A stretch of DNA of 56,815 bases, from positions 1-56,815 of the forward strand of contig WTXI01000235.1 of assembly GCA_022376515.1 (NCBI GenBank), in the 5' to 3' direction. This DNA is from Lactifluus volemus (taxonomy: Eukaryota > Basidiomycota > Agaricomycetes > Russulales > Russulaceae). A program made the position numbers and the translations under genes. This document shows positions 22,802 through 34,337 of this stretch, in pieces (position 1 is the stretch's first letter; the number at the start of each line of letters is the position of its first letter). Under the pieces are notes generated by a model. It did not search any database. It was not told where the DNA came from and saw only the letters and a list, made by a program, of their open reading frames with translations.

Positions 22802-22882
22802 AGTGAGTATCGATTAAAAGGGCACCATCTCTGTCACCTTCCCCGGCAAATATCCTACCTCATTGGCGTAGCATCGTGTGCC
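22802..22882 (+). promoter_or_regulatory. Conserved proximal promoter of four-helix gene E
   Basis: TATCGATTAAAAGGGCACC, with TTAAAA at 22814-22819, lies 64-69 nt before the ATG at 22883. The duplicated upstream block extends back to about 22,290. Confidence 0.55.
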
Positions 22883-23620
22883 ATGTCGTCTTCTCAATCA
22901 AACGGCGCCTTGTCTCCGTATGTGCGAATGCTAGTCGGCTTCGGGAATGTTCCCGAATGGCACAACCTCCTCTCCGCCCTCTTCATCTGGATGATTACCA
23001 CGGGTTTCATAACCATCCCTCCTGCGTTGGCCAGGATCGCGGAGAATAATAATCAATCAACACAAAGCGACGGCCAAACCTCAGCGGACAATAACCAAAC
23101 CTCTGGCTTGCAATTTGTCCTGAGTCAGCCACTGTATGTCCAGTTCCGTTTCATTGCTTCCCCCCCCCCTCGATTTTACAATAAGAATCTGGTTCTCCAA
23201 AAATTCCCTCTTTCTCTTTTTAAAACTTCCTTTTTATCTTTTTGTATTTGATTTCGGTGTTGATGTTGACCAATTACCAGGTACGCAATCGGCATCACGA
23301 TATTCACCATCGGCTTGATGGGGATGATTATTCTCTCCCGCTATCGACATCCGAATCAGAAACCTTTGAACGAAAACTACTTCTGGCTCTACCAAAAATA
23401 CTATCAACGCGTAGCTGAGGCTGGCATCTATGGGTTGGTCTCATTGCTCGTGAGCATCTTTGTCTTAGGTAAAAAAACGATGGATGCGGCTACCATCGCT
23501 GCCATTTGTGTCATTTGCGTTATCACCACCTTGTACACTGGGTTGGCAGGCTGGTCGTATATAAAGACGAGACAAGTGAGGAAGGCGCATGAAACCGAGA
23601 AACCTCAGGCTGAGGTCTAA
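22883..23620 (+). CDS. Four-helix membrane protein, array member E
   Basis: Predicted 196-aa membrane protein, exons 22883-23133 and 23281-23620, with the family phase-2 intron. It shares LSPYVRMLVGFGNVPEW, NENYFWLYQKYYQRVAEAG and IKTRQVRKAHE with the other members. The loop between helices 1 and 2 is shorter than in D (AENNNQSTQSDGQTSAD) but of the same Asn/Gln/Ser/Thr-rich type. The C-terminal tail is reduced to EKPQAEV. Nucleotide similarity to member D is high through promoter, exons and 3' flank, so D and E look like the most recent duplication. Function unknown. Confidence 0.82.
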
Positions 23621-24348
23621 GGTCTGAGGCGGCGCATTTCTCAGGTTCACCTTGACCATTACGCATTCATTAGTACGAACATCTGGATATTTTCATTATA
23701 GTAGATCGCCCATTTCTTTCGGAGGTTTGTACTTGTCGTTTGCTCTCATTACGTTTTGGTCAAATTAGCCATGTACAGTAGTCTCTGCCACTTTCTTCTT
23801 CGCCATGACATTTGAACATTCCATTGACAGTCGTGTCAAATTTACAGTCCTATCATACCTAGCAGTGTCTGCAAGCCGACAATGGTATTCCCACTGCACA
23901 CGCTGGAACACACAGGTGAGTTCGGGAGTGTCAAAGAGGGAAAGGATTGATTGATGATGCTTCGCTACGATTTCATGGTGTCAATGCAACTTCAGTTCGG
24001 AGCATGTATATACTGTATCACTAGTAAATCCTGTGGTTACTAATAGTCTAATAGTAGTGACGCATATAGTATGGACATTGGAGTAAAAGTCGAGGCATTC
24101 TGACCCGAGGACTAAAGGTAAGGATTCAAAACCATGGCCAAGCAAAGGAAGAGCTTCGTTCACGCGGGACACGGTGGCTGCGCGCTGAGTCAGATCACGT
24201 GCTGTGTCCCGGGACACGACGCGCTCACGTTTATGTCAGCGTGTCCTTGCGCAATCTAAAGGTTGCTTTCTTCCCCCTTTTCTACTGTCACGGTTCAAGA
24301 ACTATTACGGATACGAGCATTGCCACGATTTCAAACCTCGACACTCTC
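23621..24348. repeat. Duplicated 3' block downstream of gene E
   Basis: GGTCTGAGGCGGCGCATTTC and following words match the flank of member D. From about 23,925 the sequence resembles 10,850-11,060 (AAAGGATTGA, TGTGGTTACTA, GGATTCAAAACCATGG). The similarity ends near 24,150, just before the AT-rich AAA-ATPase gene. No coding sequence is recognised. Confidence 0.55.
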
Positions 24349-26551
24349 ATGGATTATAGCACTGGCGTCCTGAACAGTATGAGTTCTAACTTCTTCCCCC
24401 GGCTGCGAAGGGAACTGGGTCCCTATCTTGTTGACAAAACAAAGCTTATTGAAAACATTGTTGATGGTTGCCGCCTGACAGGCCATGTTGATCTTGTTCT
24501 TCGACCCAGACGTTGTGGGAAATCCACCATGCTGCAAATGCTCAAGTAATTATGTTGGTTTATATCCACTCTCTATACTAAAGCTTCTTAACCAGATCTT
24601 TTTTCTCCATCCCTCACAATCATGATCCTGAACCATGTCTGCTTTTTGCAGGCCTACATATTGTGTCCAGACAGGATATCTGCATGGAGCACATGGGAAA
24701 GTATCCAGTTATTTTCTGTAACTTCAAAGTTTGTGTATCTTCCCTCTAAACTTAAAACTTGTTTATGTGTAACAGGATCTCAATGGCGAGTCTTGGGATG
24801 AAATGTTTTGGACCTTCAGAAACTTAGTTTCTGACCTCTATGGGGAGTGGGAAGATTGCCTCATGGAGTCTCTTAAGCCCTCAGAAAGGACATATTTTGA
24901 ATCTGTTCTTAACAAGACAGCTACAAGGGCCAAGTTGACAAAGAGCTTGTACTACTTGTCCAAGTTTCTCACCAAGAAATTTGGCCAGAAAGTTATAGTA
25001 CTGATTGATGAATATGAGGTGCCAAACAATTGTGCTTATGATCATGGCTATTTTGATGAAGTGCGTTCTCTATATCTCTCTCTATGACCATTAGGGTTAA
25101 TGACAAGTATTTCAGGCCAATGACTTTTTCTGGCACAGTGTACTTCCTGCTCTCTTAAAGGTGATCATGATTAAGTTCCATTGTGGAACATGTAATACTA
25201 AATTTATCTAGTCAAATGAAAGCCTAAAATATGCAGTTTTAGTTGGTGTTACCCCAGCAAAATCTGGGTGGGATTCCCCTTTGAACAATCTTAAGGTGCA
25301 TTGCTTTAATCTGCCAAGGCATGGCACCTCCTAATCATTACTTAGACAAATGCACTACACACAAGAAACTCCCCTTTTGCTGGCATGTTGATGTTCACAG
25401 AACCTGAAGTCAGTCAACTTAGGACATTGGCCAATGTGAGTCATCTATCTTAGTGTAGGATGATTTTCACCTGCCTTGTAGAGTGAACTGGAGCTTGCAG
25501 ACCTTAAAGCTCAGTATAGCTTCTATGTTGCTGCCCACCAGATCAGTGTATACAATCCTGTATCTATCATGTCTGCACTTTCAAAATCTGAAATTCAGAA
25601 TTTTTGGGTTACAACAGGTTTGCCAACCACAATTGTTTTGTCTAATCAACTTAGCAGCACTATAGGCAAATTCCCTCTATCAAACAGACAGTTTCCAGAT
25701 GGTGGTCTTGATGTCACAGTCATTGAGGATCTTCTGACTGGGGCAGAAATCAAGTTTGGCCTTAAAGAAGATGTCACATATAGCAGGTGTGCCTACTTTT
25801 ATAACTTAGTCCACTGTGGTCCTGTATTCACACTGGGTGGTTTAGCTTGGCTTTAAGTGAAAGGGCAACACTGTCTTTATTGTACTATGCTGGCTACCTG
25901 ACCATGACAGTATGCCATTTCTATCTGATGTTTCTTTCCATTCTGATCTCTGTCAAGGCCAATGATCAATTTAGAATACCAAATTCAGAGGTTATGACAG
26001 ACTGGGCTAGATGGATCACTGATGATATAGGATCCTCGCACAATATTCTCAAGACATGCATGGAGGGTCTGGTAAATGACTTTATGATGGAGTGGCCAAA
26101 TTTTATGCAGCAACAACTCAATCCAAAGCTAGTCCAAGTTGGCAAGGAGCAAGGTGCCCTCAGTCACAAGACTGCAGAGAGAATCTACCATGTTTTGTTT
26201 TGGGGCCTCATGCAATCCCATAGAGAGAAAGGCTGGGAAGTCTCCATTGAACCTCGAGCTGGTGGTGGCTACATTGACATTCATCTGTGCCATAGAAGGA
26301 AGTGTATGGCTGTCCTGATTGAGCTTAAGTCTAGTGAAAAGGAGGGAGACATGAAGAGGGATGCTAATAAGGCACTCAAGCAGATCGAAGAGATGAATTA
26401 TCGAAATCCGGAAGGTCTTCCGAACATTCGCACTCTTCGAGAATATGGTATCGCGTTCTTTCACCTTTGGTCACATGTCAAAGGGCGATACTTGGAGCTC
26501 GATGGTCAGGATCAGTGGATAGAAAAAGATGATCCAATGATGAGCGTCTGA
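24349..26551 (+). CDS. AAA-ATPase-like / PD-(D/E)XK nuclease-domain protein
   Basis: Predicted NTPase coupled to a nuclease-fold domain; the biological role is unknown. The N-terminal part has FPRLRRELGPYLVDKTKLI and the Walker A RPRRCGKSTML. Walker B IVLIDEYE is near 25,000. Later come VGVTPAKSGWDSPL, FTEPEVSQL and YNPVSIMSALSKSEI. The C-terminal part has YIDIHL, then AVLIELKSSEKEGD and ALKQIEEMNY, the layout of the PD-(D/E)XK_9 nuclease module that follows AAA-ATPase-like domains (PF09820/PF08011 types by memory). At least six short introns interrupt it, the first at about 24,546; most junctions are only approximate. It is visibly AT-richer than its neighbours. Start 24349 is the ATG nearest the conserved domain. 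Both catalytic motifs are intact, so it may be functional. Confidence 0.75.
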
Positions 26552-26817
26552 TAGAAATAGTTGTATTCTTTGACCCAATTATCGATTCCAACTTTAGCTG
26601 TCCAGTGACGCTGTCCCATGTTCTCCAGCTAAATGAGCCATCTCCTAACCGGATCACGCTCCCTCTCCCGATTAACATACTCGCTCTACCTCGCATACAC
26701 TTCCTCATCGTTGCGAACTTTGAGCAAGGTTCAAACATTTGTTTGCGCAAAGACTTATGACACTTACACTTCTTTCCGCTCTACCACATAATAGTCTCGG
26801 CGAATCTAATGATCCTC

Positions 26818-26883
26818 CATCAGGAAAACTCAAAATCGCTTAGATGCGATTAACCCTGCTTAAACGCCCTTAAACGTCCTTAA
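26818..26883. repeat. Left terminal inverted repeat of the transposon
   Basis: CATCAGGAAAA at the outer end and the 20-bp word at 26864-26883 pair with inverted copies at the right end. The part between them does not align well. Confidence 0.7.
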
Positions 26884-26971
26884 CCCCTTCTTAACATGAT
26901 TACAAGTAAATTGAACTGATTAGCGTAATCTTGCACTTATTAGGAATTCCGAGGTTAAGCAACTAGGAATA

Positions 26972-27070
26972 GTCTAAGTACGAAAATCAGCTGCTAATGA
27001 ATGGTAATTAAAAAAAACATCGTCTCAGTACAACAATCAGCCGCTAATGAATGGTAATTAAAAAAACGTC
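26972..27070. repeat. Left subterminal direct repeat, two ~50-bp units
   Basis: Two tandem units share GTCTAAGTAC or GTCTCAGTAC, then AATCAGC(T/C)GCTAATGAATGG and TAATTAAAAAAA. They lie between the left end and the transposase stop codon and are candidate transposase-binding sites. Confidence 0.75.
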
Positions 27071-27131
27071 GTCTAAGTAAACAAATGAATTCTAAGAAGA
27101 TGGTAAGAAGTTTAAGCATCGTAACAAACAC

Positions 27132-30100
27132 CTAAAAAGCGATCTCAAAAGCATGATGATCTATGAATTTGTTGACATAAAACAAGGAAAACTTATCTAA
27201 CGAATCACGGAAGGAAAGTTTCTTTGATATAAGCTCTTTACCGTATACTGGAATCAAGTGAGCCGCTCGAAGTATTGCATCGAGATGAATGACAGAAACG
27301 AATCGTGACCCATCAGCATTGAAGTCGGGTTCAACGACCCACATTCCAGTCTCCTCATTGGGTCCATCACCAATGCGAGACATCCAGTGAACCAGAGCAC
27401 AGGGGTATGTTGTGTGGCGAAATTTGAACGAGAAAAAAAGGCGAACGCGGGCAACTTCAAGACCACGCAATCCTTCGCTATCTGGGTCTGTATTAACAAA
27501 AACGCAGTCATAACGAGGTGCGTCATTTTGCCAACTTGGGGTGGCTCGAATGTGTTCCGATCGCATGCCACTAATGCCGCTGAGGTCACTTGGTGCATGA
27601 AAGGTTGAGACGGCACCTGAAAAGACAGAAATCTTGCCATGAGCTTCCAGGATAAGATCGTGTACAGAGGAGTCAGATTCAGCGGACAGCTGATCATATA
27701 AAAATGTCTGAATTAGTTGAACCAAATCAAGTTGGCCGATCTCAACCGCAAGCACACTAGGCAGCCGTTTACGACCTGGAAATGTCCATGGTTTAACATG
27801 TAATAAGAAGAACGTGAAGTACTTACAGATCGTTTTGGCCAAATCTGTGTGAGCAAGAATGGCCAGTCCATCTACAATCCCATCATAATTGTTGCTTTTA
27901 TCTCCGTTGCTGGTGCCCCCATTCAAGTCGCTGCCGCATGCGTCGTGGTTGTCGCCACCATGACTCCGAGTCGTGTTGCCACGATTTTGATTGCCCGTAG
28001 TCAAACTGGCCGCTAGACAGCTTTTAGCTCAGATTGCTCTTACATAGCTAATCTTTAATCACTTACAAGGTTCATTAAGCATACCACGGCTCATGAAGTT
28101 AACTCGGCAAGCATTAAGCTTATCAAGGCGCTGATTCGTATGTAACATCTGACCAAGCGCATTGTACCGATTAGATCGTCGCCAAGGCTCTTTTATAGCT
28201 TTGATGTGCTTTGATTCAGTGATAGACGAACATAGTCCATTGGGTGCACCAAACAATCGAATAAGGCTTGCATAATGAACAAGGGAATGTTGTCGAGGGA
28301 GACTAAAGCCATGAGGTCGAACGGCACATTCCTCGAACACGGCTCGATGATGGTGGAATCGACTGAGCGCCTCTTCAAGTGACTTGAGCGCAGGTGTGTC
28401 AATTACATCACGTCGTGCAATATAACAAAATTCTAAGAAGGCACGGAAAGTGCGCACCATGCCTGGAGGGACGTGGCCTTGAATAGCTGGAAGGTAGACC
28501 TAAAGGAATCAACACACGTTTAACAAGATAAATGGGCTAATCACTGACCTTCATCAAGGCCTTAGAATTGTCCCCCGTCCATTGTTTGAATCCTCTACCC
28601 TGGGGAAATCGCCGTAGGCCAAAGAAAGGAGCTATGATGGCGATACTAAACTTGTGAGAATGCCATAGCCTCATATAAGCGATGGAGAAGGTACCGATGG
28701 TCAATATCATCCAAAATCTCATTTGCGCGTGTACGGCTATGAGTGATGAAAAGGTATTGCTCCACCCATGTCACTAAGTGATCCTTGAATGTACCCTTAA
28801 TCACTTGGTGGAGAAGATCCGGGGACAGAAGTTCATGGATATCTGCGTTCGGGAAATCATTTGTGAATGGCTACAAATGGAAGCAGATAAGCAATCTATA
28901 TCACAACGAGAACAGACAAAAGAAGGAAAAGTGAAAAAAAAAAGGTGAAGGTGAAGGCGAAGGTGAAAGTGAGCTAGGCACAACGCCAGCTCCTGGCGCC
29001 CCCACCATCACGGGAGCACCTTGGGAGGCGGTGCGGCAGTCGATTGTGCGGGCGTCGGACGGTGAAAAACGGGATGAGGTTCAAATGGTGGGTCAGGTGA
29101 AGGGGCGGAAATCGGTGGTAGGATGGTGGGAGGGCTTGTCGGCGTCTTGGTGGTACGAGCGGTTGCAGTGGCAAATTGTTGAGCGTTGCTGAGTGCGGGC
29201 GCTGGTTGTCGAGGGGTGTCGGTCGGAGGTGCTGGAGTCGTAGGTTTGTCGTTATTAAGGATTTTCCCTGGTCGATAGGGTCTCGGAGTGCTGTCAAGAT
29301 GTTCAATGAAAGAGACATGAGAGGGGTAACTTTCCCGCAAGGGAATGGGGGACCGAGGCGATCCAGTCCGAGATGAACGCGATGGAGATGGTGGGACGTG
29401 GGGAAGGGGGTAACCCATTGGTACACCAGCGCCAGGATGGAAACCAGGGGGTTGTTGAGGGTGAATAATTAACGGCGGTTCACGCGGTTCTGGACCATAC
29501 TCTAGTTCCTCGTCTCGTGGGGGGCGCGGAGAAGGAAGAATCTGGACTACGGGTGGCCCAGGTGGAGCTTGAGGTTGCGTCGGTGCGGCGGGAGCGGCCG
29601 GGGGCATATTGATAATTGTAGGCGCAGCGGTTGGAACATGATACGGGGGAGAGCGACTTCGCCTGCTTGGCGTTTCTGACCTGTCGGGATATCGAGAAGG
29701 GTGAGAAGGTAGCATCCCAACAGGTCCACCCGGTATGAGATGAGGACCTGGGACGACTAGAATCATAGATGCCAGGGGCGATTCGGTGGGAGTCCAGCTG
29801 GGAGCAGGAGGTATATATGGTTCCTCGTCGAAGGGAAAAGGAGGCCGGTATACTTGAGGAGCTGGAGCAACTCCAGGGAATCCACCTATGGCTGGAGCTA
29901 CGAACGGTATACCTCCATCTTGGGATGGGGGAGAGGGAATTACTGGTGAGTCGCTCGGGATTGGAGTTTCATATGCGCTAGGACAGCCAGGAATCACAGG
30001 GGGGATCACCCCACTATACGGCCGAGGGAACATGGGGGCAGGGGGCACATACACGCCAGGTGGAGGTGCAGTTCCTGGGCGAACACCGAGGAGACTAGAA

Positions 30101-33100
30101 ACACCGGGTGCGCCAGGAGGACCAGGAGGGCCCGGGCCCATGAAGCCTGGTTCAAATCCGACCCCTTGTTGCGGGTCTGAAGATTTATTAGTGGCATGTC
30201 AGAACATAGATATAGTGCAACCTACAACGCGGGTAGCCCAGGCGATTCACATCGTCCCGAAGTTGGTCGAGGCGGTCGTAGATACTACGAATCTCAGCTT
30301 GCCGGTCTGCTACATCATTCCCAAGCCAATCGTTCAGAGAGCCCATGTATCTCATCAGCTCGCGTTGCTGTTCCAAAGAAGCTAAATGCATGAATCAATT
30401 TTCCTGCGCCAAGTCGGCTTGTACCGGGATTGCCACAGCATGCAGCACGGGAACGCACCCGAACCATGGCCATCATGTCTTTGAAAATAGGCGGCAGAAT
30501 AACAGACTATAGATATTTTTGTATTAGCAAAGTCCATCATACTTCCAGGGAATACAGTACCTGTGTGAATGGCGGAGGGACTGGTGCGACGCCTGGTACA
30601 CCTAAGTGCGGAGGCTGCGGCCTTGCTAGTCAGAGGCAGAGACATAAGAACCAGCAACAGGCATACCGGGGGTGGTGGGTATGCTTGAAGCACCGCTGGC
30701 GCAGTGGCATGTCCAGGCTCTTCCTCGATAATCGGTAGAGGAGGCTACAATATGTCAGTGTCAGGTAGTAAGGAAACCAGGATCAATCTTACCACCTCGG
30801 CTTGGGGGGGGGGGGGTCGAGAGCCTATCGATCACCTGTCCGTATCCGCCTCCCATCGTCATCAAAACGTAGTCCATCTGTGGGTGGTCGAGGACCAACA
30901 TCAGTCCTTCGGATCGCTGAGGGAAGCCGTGCAGGAGGCAGTGGAGGAAATGGACTCGGCGACGGTCTGGGGATTCTTGCTGGCCGCCGCGGAGGCCTGT
31001 GACCCATATCATGTGTAGCGAGAGGCTCTGGAATTGGGACAGTAAACGGCGGTAGCGGGGGTAATTTGGTAAGAAGTGTCGGACTGGCACTTCAAGGTCA
31101 TGGGCCATGAGCATCAGGTGGAAGTTTGGGGGCACAAATGCGGGTGGTGGTTGAATTTGCACAGCAGTTGGAGGTTGGGGAGGACGAAGAAGTTCTGCCA
31201 TCATATCATCGAAGGATGTTCGTGGCCTTAATGGCGTCGGCGCCATGAGTGTCGGCGCCTCTCGCCTCAACCTGTCTCACCTTTCCTTAAGACGTGTGAT
31301 CGCAGTCGAGGTGTCACCGCGTTAGAGCCAGAATCGAATAGCGACTCTTTAGGCGTCGGGGGTCTTGCAGGTCTCGGCGCTTCTGCCAGCCTGTTGATCA
31401 AGTCCTCAATGCGTTTTAACCATTCCAGTAGGTCCGCGTTATCCGGCACTCGAGGGTCGGGACGCATCGGGGCAGGGCGGGCAGTATGACTCGGACTACG
31501 CGCACAGGAGGAAGCCACGCAGGAGGTGTACGCGCTGGCGGAGCTCATCTAATAAAAGATTTGTCGATAATTGTCCATCCCACAACGCGTCAGCTTGTGC
31601 CTTGACGGTATCCAGTATGTCGCGGATGCGGCTGAGGACATCACGATCTATACCGGGAGCTGTAGGCCTGACGGTAGCGCTTGAGATTACCGATGGTGTG
31701 GGGGATACGGAAGTCCGGGAAAGATATTCGCCTGACGTTGGAGGGGAAAGTGATATAGGCGTCAAGAGATCTGGGACAAAGGGGAGCTAGATCGCGAAGA
31801 GGGTGGTGATGACGATGGAGAGGAAGAGGATATAGGCGAAGATGACTCGTAGGACTCGGACTCTACCAGCTCAGATTCCATCAAGCTGAGGTCATCCAAG
31901 TGATGAGACGACAGGAACGATATACTAGAACTTAGAGAACTCGGAGAGCGTGGGCTACGCGGAGGGGGTGTCAACGGAATGGGAACGAGTCGCGGGCTAG
32001 TCACAGGGGGGGAGGGGGGTTGTAGGGTACTCGGGTGCACCACGGGGCTCACGCCGAGATACAATGTTACTCCCACCAACGGAACGGCCCTTTAGCTCAA
32101 CGGGCGGGGGGACTACTTCAGGCGCCTCCTTCCTGCGCATGTAATCGGCGAGATCGTGAAGTTCATTCTGAAGTTCCCCAAGGTGATCATGAATGCCCTG
32201 ATTGTCGCGCTGTCTGACGCCGTCCAGGACATGAAGATACTGGAGAAGACGGTTAACGCCATCTGTAATGATGATGCTCAGTCTCTCGGCTGGTGAGTTT
32301 TGGGGCGACGAAAACAGTGCCACTCACCAAAGATGGGAAGACGTCGCGAGAAAAAATCATCGAGGCCAATATGGGCTTGATGCATCTCACAGACAGTTCA
32401 AGGGTGATACCACAGGTCCACAGCAAAAGAACAGGAAAATAATAGATGAAGTAGAAAAAGAAAGAGATTGAATACGTTGAAGGAAATCCTTACAATGATG
32501 TCACCGACTAGGCCATAGTCGTCCCACAATTCACCTAACTCAAGTGCCTCCACAAGCGCCTCTGTATGCTCTTGACAACAGCGGAGCCCGGGATTATCAA
32601 GTCATGAGGCCGTGCGGTGCACCTAGTAAGTAATCTCAATTGATCTTGATCAAATAGTAAAATATTACCATGGGAGCTCACTTGGGACACCACCCTTGAA
32701 CAATGCACGCAAGGAGCGCTTGCTCAGGATAGTCAGCGATATAAGGCCCAAGACCATAAATCGCTCGCCGAAAACGTCCATCTGGACAGCGAACAACCTC
32801 AGGGATCGTCATATTGTGCTTGAGGGGCTCGAGAATTTTAGAAAGAGTGGTATGGAATAGCTGGCGCCGATATCTTCGGAACGCGTCGTCGCTAGCATAC
32901 TTCTTTTCTGCTATGTGCCGCCTGTAAATGTACTAGTCGTTCTTTAAAAAAAAGCCTAAATACATACATTTGGGGATGGCAAAAAAGCCTAGAAGCATAA
33001 CGCCATTACGATGAGCCCGCCGGACATTATTACGGATGTTTCCTATTGACATGTAGAGGGGCCAGTATTCATTATTACCGGTTGCAACAGATACAGTTGT

Positions 33101-34337
33101 TTTATCGCTTCCCAGGATAATTGGCACAAACATTGAGCCATGTGTGCGGTCGTCCTCAGCAAGCAAGTCCTTTAAGAGCATCAGATTTCTCCTGCGTAAG
33201 TGAAAAAGAAGCACCATACTGCTTGCTTCCAGGCCCAATTCCCGGACATGAAATCCTGAAAGCGGTGGTTTTCGAACTGGTCATATTCGCGAAAAGGCAC
33301 ATAATCAAACCCCTTGTCAAAATCAGGATTTGTGATGAGGTTGTGAAGGAGCGTGCGAGGGTTCCGTAACCAGACATCATATTTTGCTGTCATCCAAGAC
33401 GGAATGTCACGACTTGGCTTATCACCAGTGTGTACCACATTAAATGACTCCCAGGGCGCGTCACCGAAGGGGATCGAATCGATCGTCGCATACAAGTCCC
33501 TATGGTCCGAAAATGGAGCAGCATCGCCATGCTCAGCTAATGTAGCTCCCCATAGCTTAAGCAGAATGTCGATTTGTGTCGCAGGCATCTGGTTTCTGGA
33601 GAAAAGGAATTCGGCAAGCTCAAAATGGACTCGACTTTCGAAGGGCGCCCAATCAGACTTGCTACGTGGCAACGTGATGGGATGTACGAATTCGCGCTCA
33701 TCGCATATAACGCTGTAAGATACCAAATGTTATAATAAATCACATTCCGGTGATATTGGCGCCGCACCATTCATATCGCCATGATATTCTCGTCTTAATA
33801 CAGGGCCTTTGTGTCCACCTCGAGTAAAGTTAGCTGACTCGGAGCCAGGAGAAGGTAACCTGAAAGTATCGTAGTCACAGCCCCCTTGGCTCATTTCCGA
33901 CAACACATCAAATTCGAACCCATCATGGAGCGGTGAGTGATGGATATCGTTGTCGGTGAAATTTACCTCCGGAATATCCCCAAATATGGTTCTGGACAGA
34001 GATTGACATGAGGAGGATGTGCTGGTTGGGGAGAATGGTGAAAGGAGTGGTGAATTGCTTGGTACATGTCCAACAGGTCCCAGGTCCAGTTCTGGATTAT
34101 TTCTCGTCCGGATGGGCTGGTTGGTTTGGAAGAAAATGGCGAAACAGATGAATACGAGTCTATATCCATGTCACGGTGATCCAATGTTGAAGATTTGGGG
34201 TGCTTGGCGCGAACGTGTTGAGTCAGCCCAGACTGATTCCGAAACGACCGATTGCATCCTGTATGAGTACAGGGTAACAGAGGGGCCTGTGGGCGGCGTT
34301 TTTGGACTTGACGTCTGGGAGAACGGGTCGCGGGCAT
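27132..34337 (-). CDS. Plavaka-type transposase
   Basis: Multi-exon transposase read from 34337 down to a stop at 27132. The N-terminus has a C2H2 zinc finger (CTHTGCNRSF, GLTQHVRAKH). The conserved core follows: WAPFESRVHFELAEFLFSR, QIDILLKLW, PFSDHRDLYATIDSIPFG, PSWMTAKYDVW, RFQDFMSGNW, GSDKTTVSVATGNNEYWPLY, NVRRAHRNG, GLGPYIADYPEQALLACIVQ, FTNDFPNADIHELLSPD, GRGFKQWTGDNSKALMK, GFSLPRQHSLVHY and CSSITESKHIKA. This order is that of Plavaka transposases of Agaricomycetes (remembered comparison). The intron from 32493 to 28871 is 3,623 nt, phase 0, and contains another gene. A frame change near 33,970 may be a short intron or an error. Most catalytic blocks are intact. Confidence 0.82.
29008..32385 (-). 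CDS. Proline-rich gene nested in the transposase intron
   Basis: A multi-exon gene on the same strand as the transposase, wholly inside its 3.6-kb intron. It likely starts at the ATG 32385 (MHQAHIGLDDFFSRRLPIF), followed by a coiled-coil-like exon (GVNRLLQYLHVLDGVRQRD, ELQNELHDLADYM). Then come a Ser/Pro-rich part, SRIRDILDTVKAQADALW, PDNADLLEWLKRIEDLINRL, TSFDDMMAELLRPP, QQRELMRYMGSLNDWL and a long, very Pro-rich C-terminus ending at 29008 (PAQSTAAPPPKVLP). Exon borders are approximate. A run of 13 G lies at about 30,804-30,816. No enzymatic domain is seen. I recall similar Pro-rich proteins in Rhizoctonia-type genomes. It may be element cargo, or a captured host gene. Confidence 0.6.

Noticed and set aside
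24180..24240. Palindromic TGTCCCGGGACA upstream of the AAA-ATPase gene
   Set aside because: A 12-bp palindrome with no repeat elsewhere in the window is too weak to call a regulatory site.
29888..30385. Long plus-strand open frame opposite the proline-rich gene
   Set aside because: It is the antisense of Pro-rich codons (Gly-rich reading) and has no independent features.
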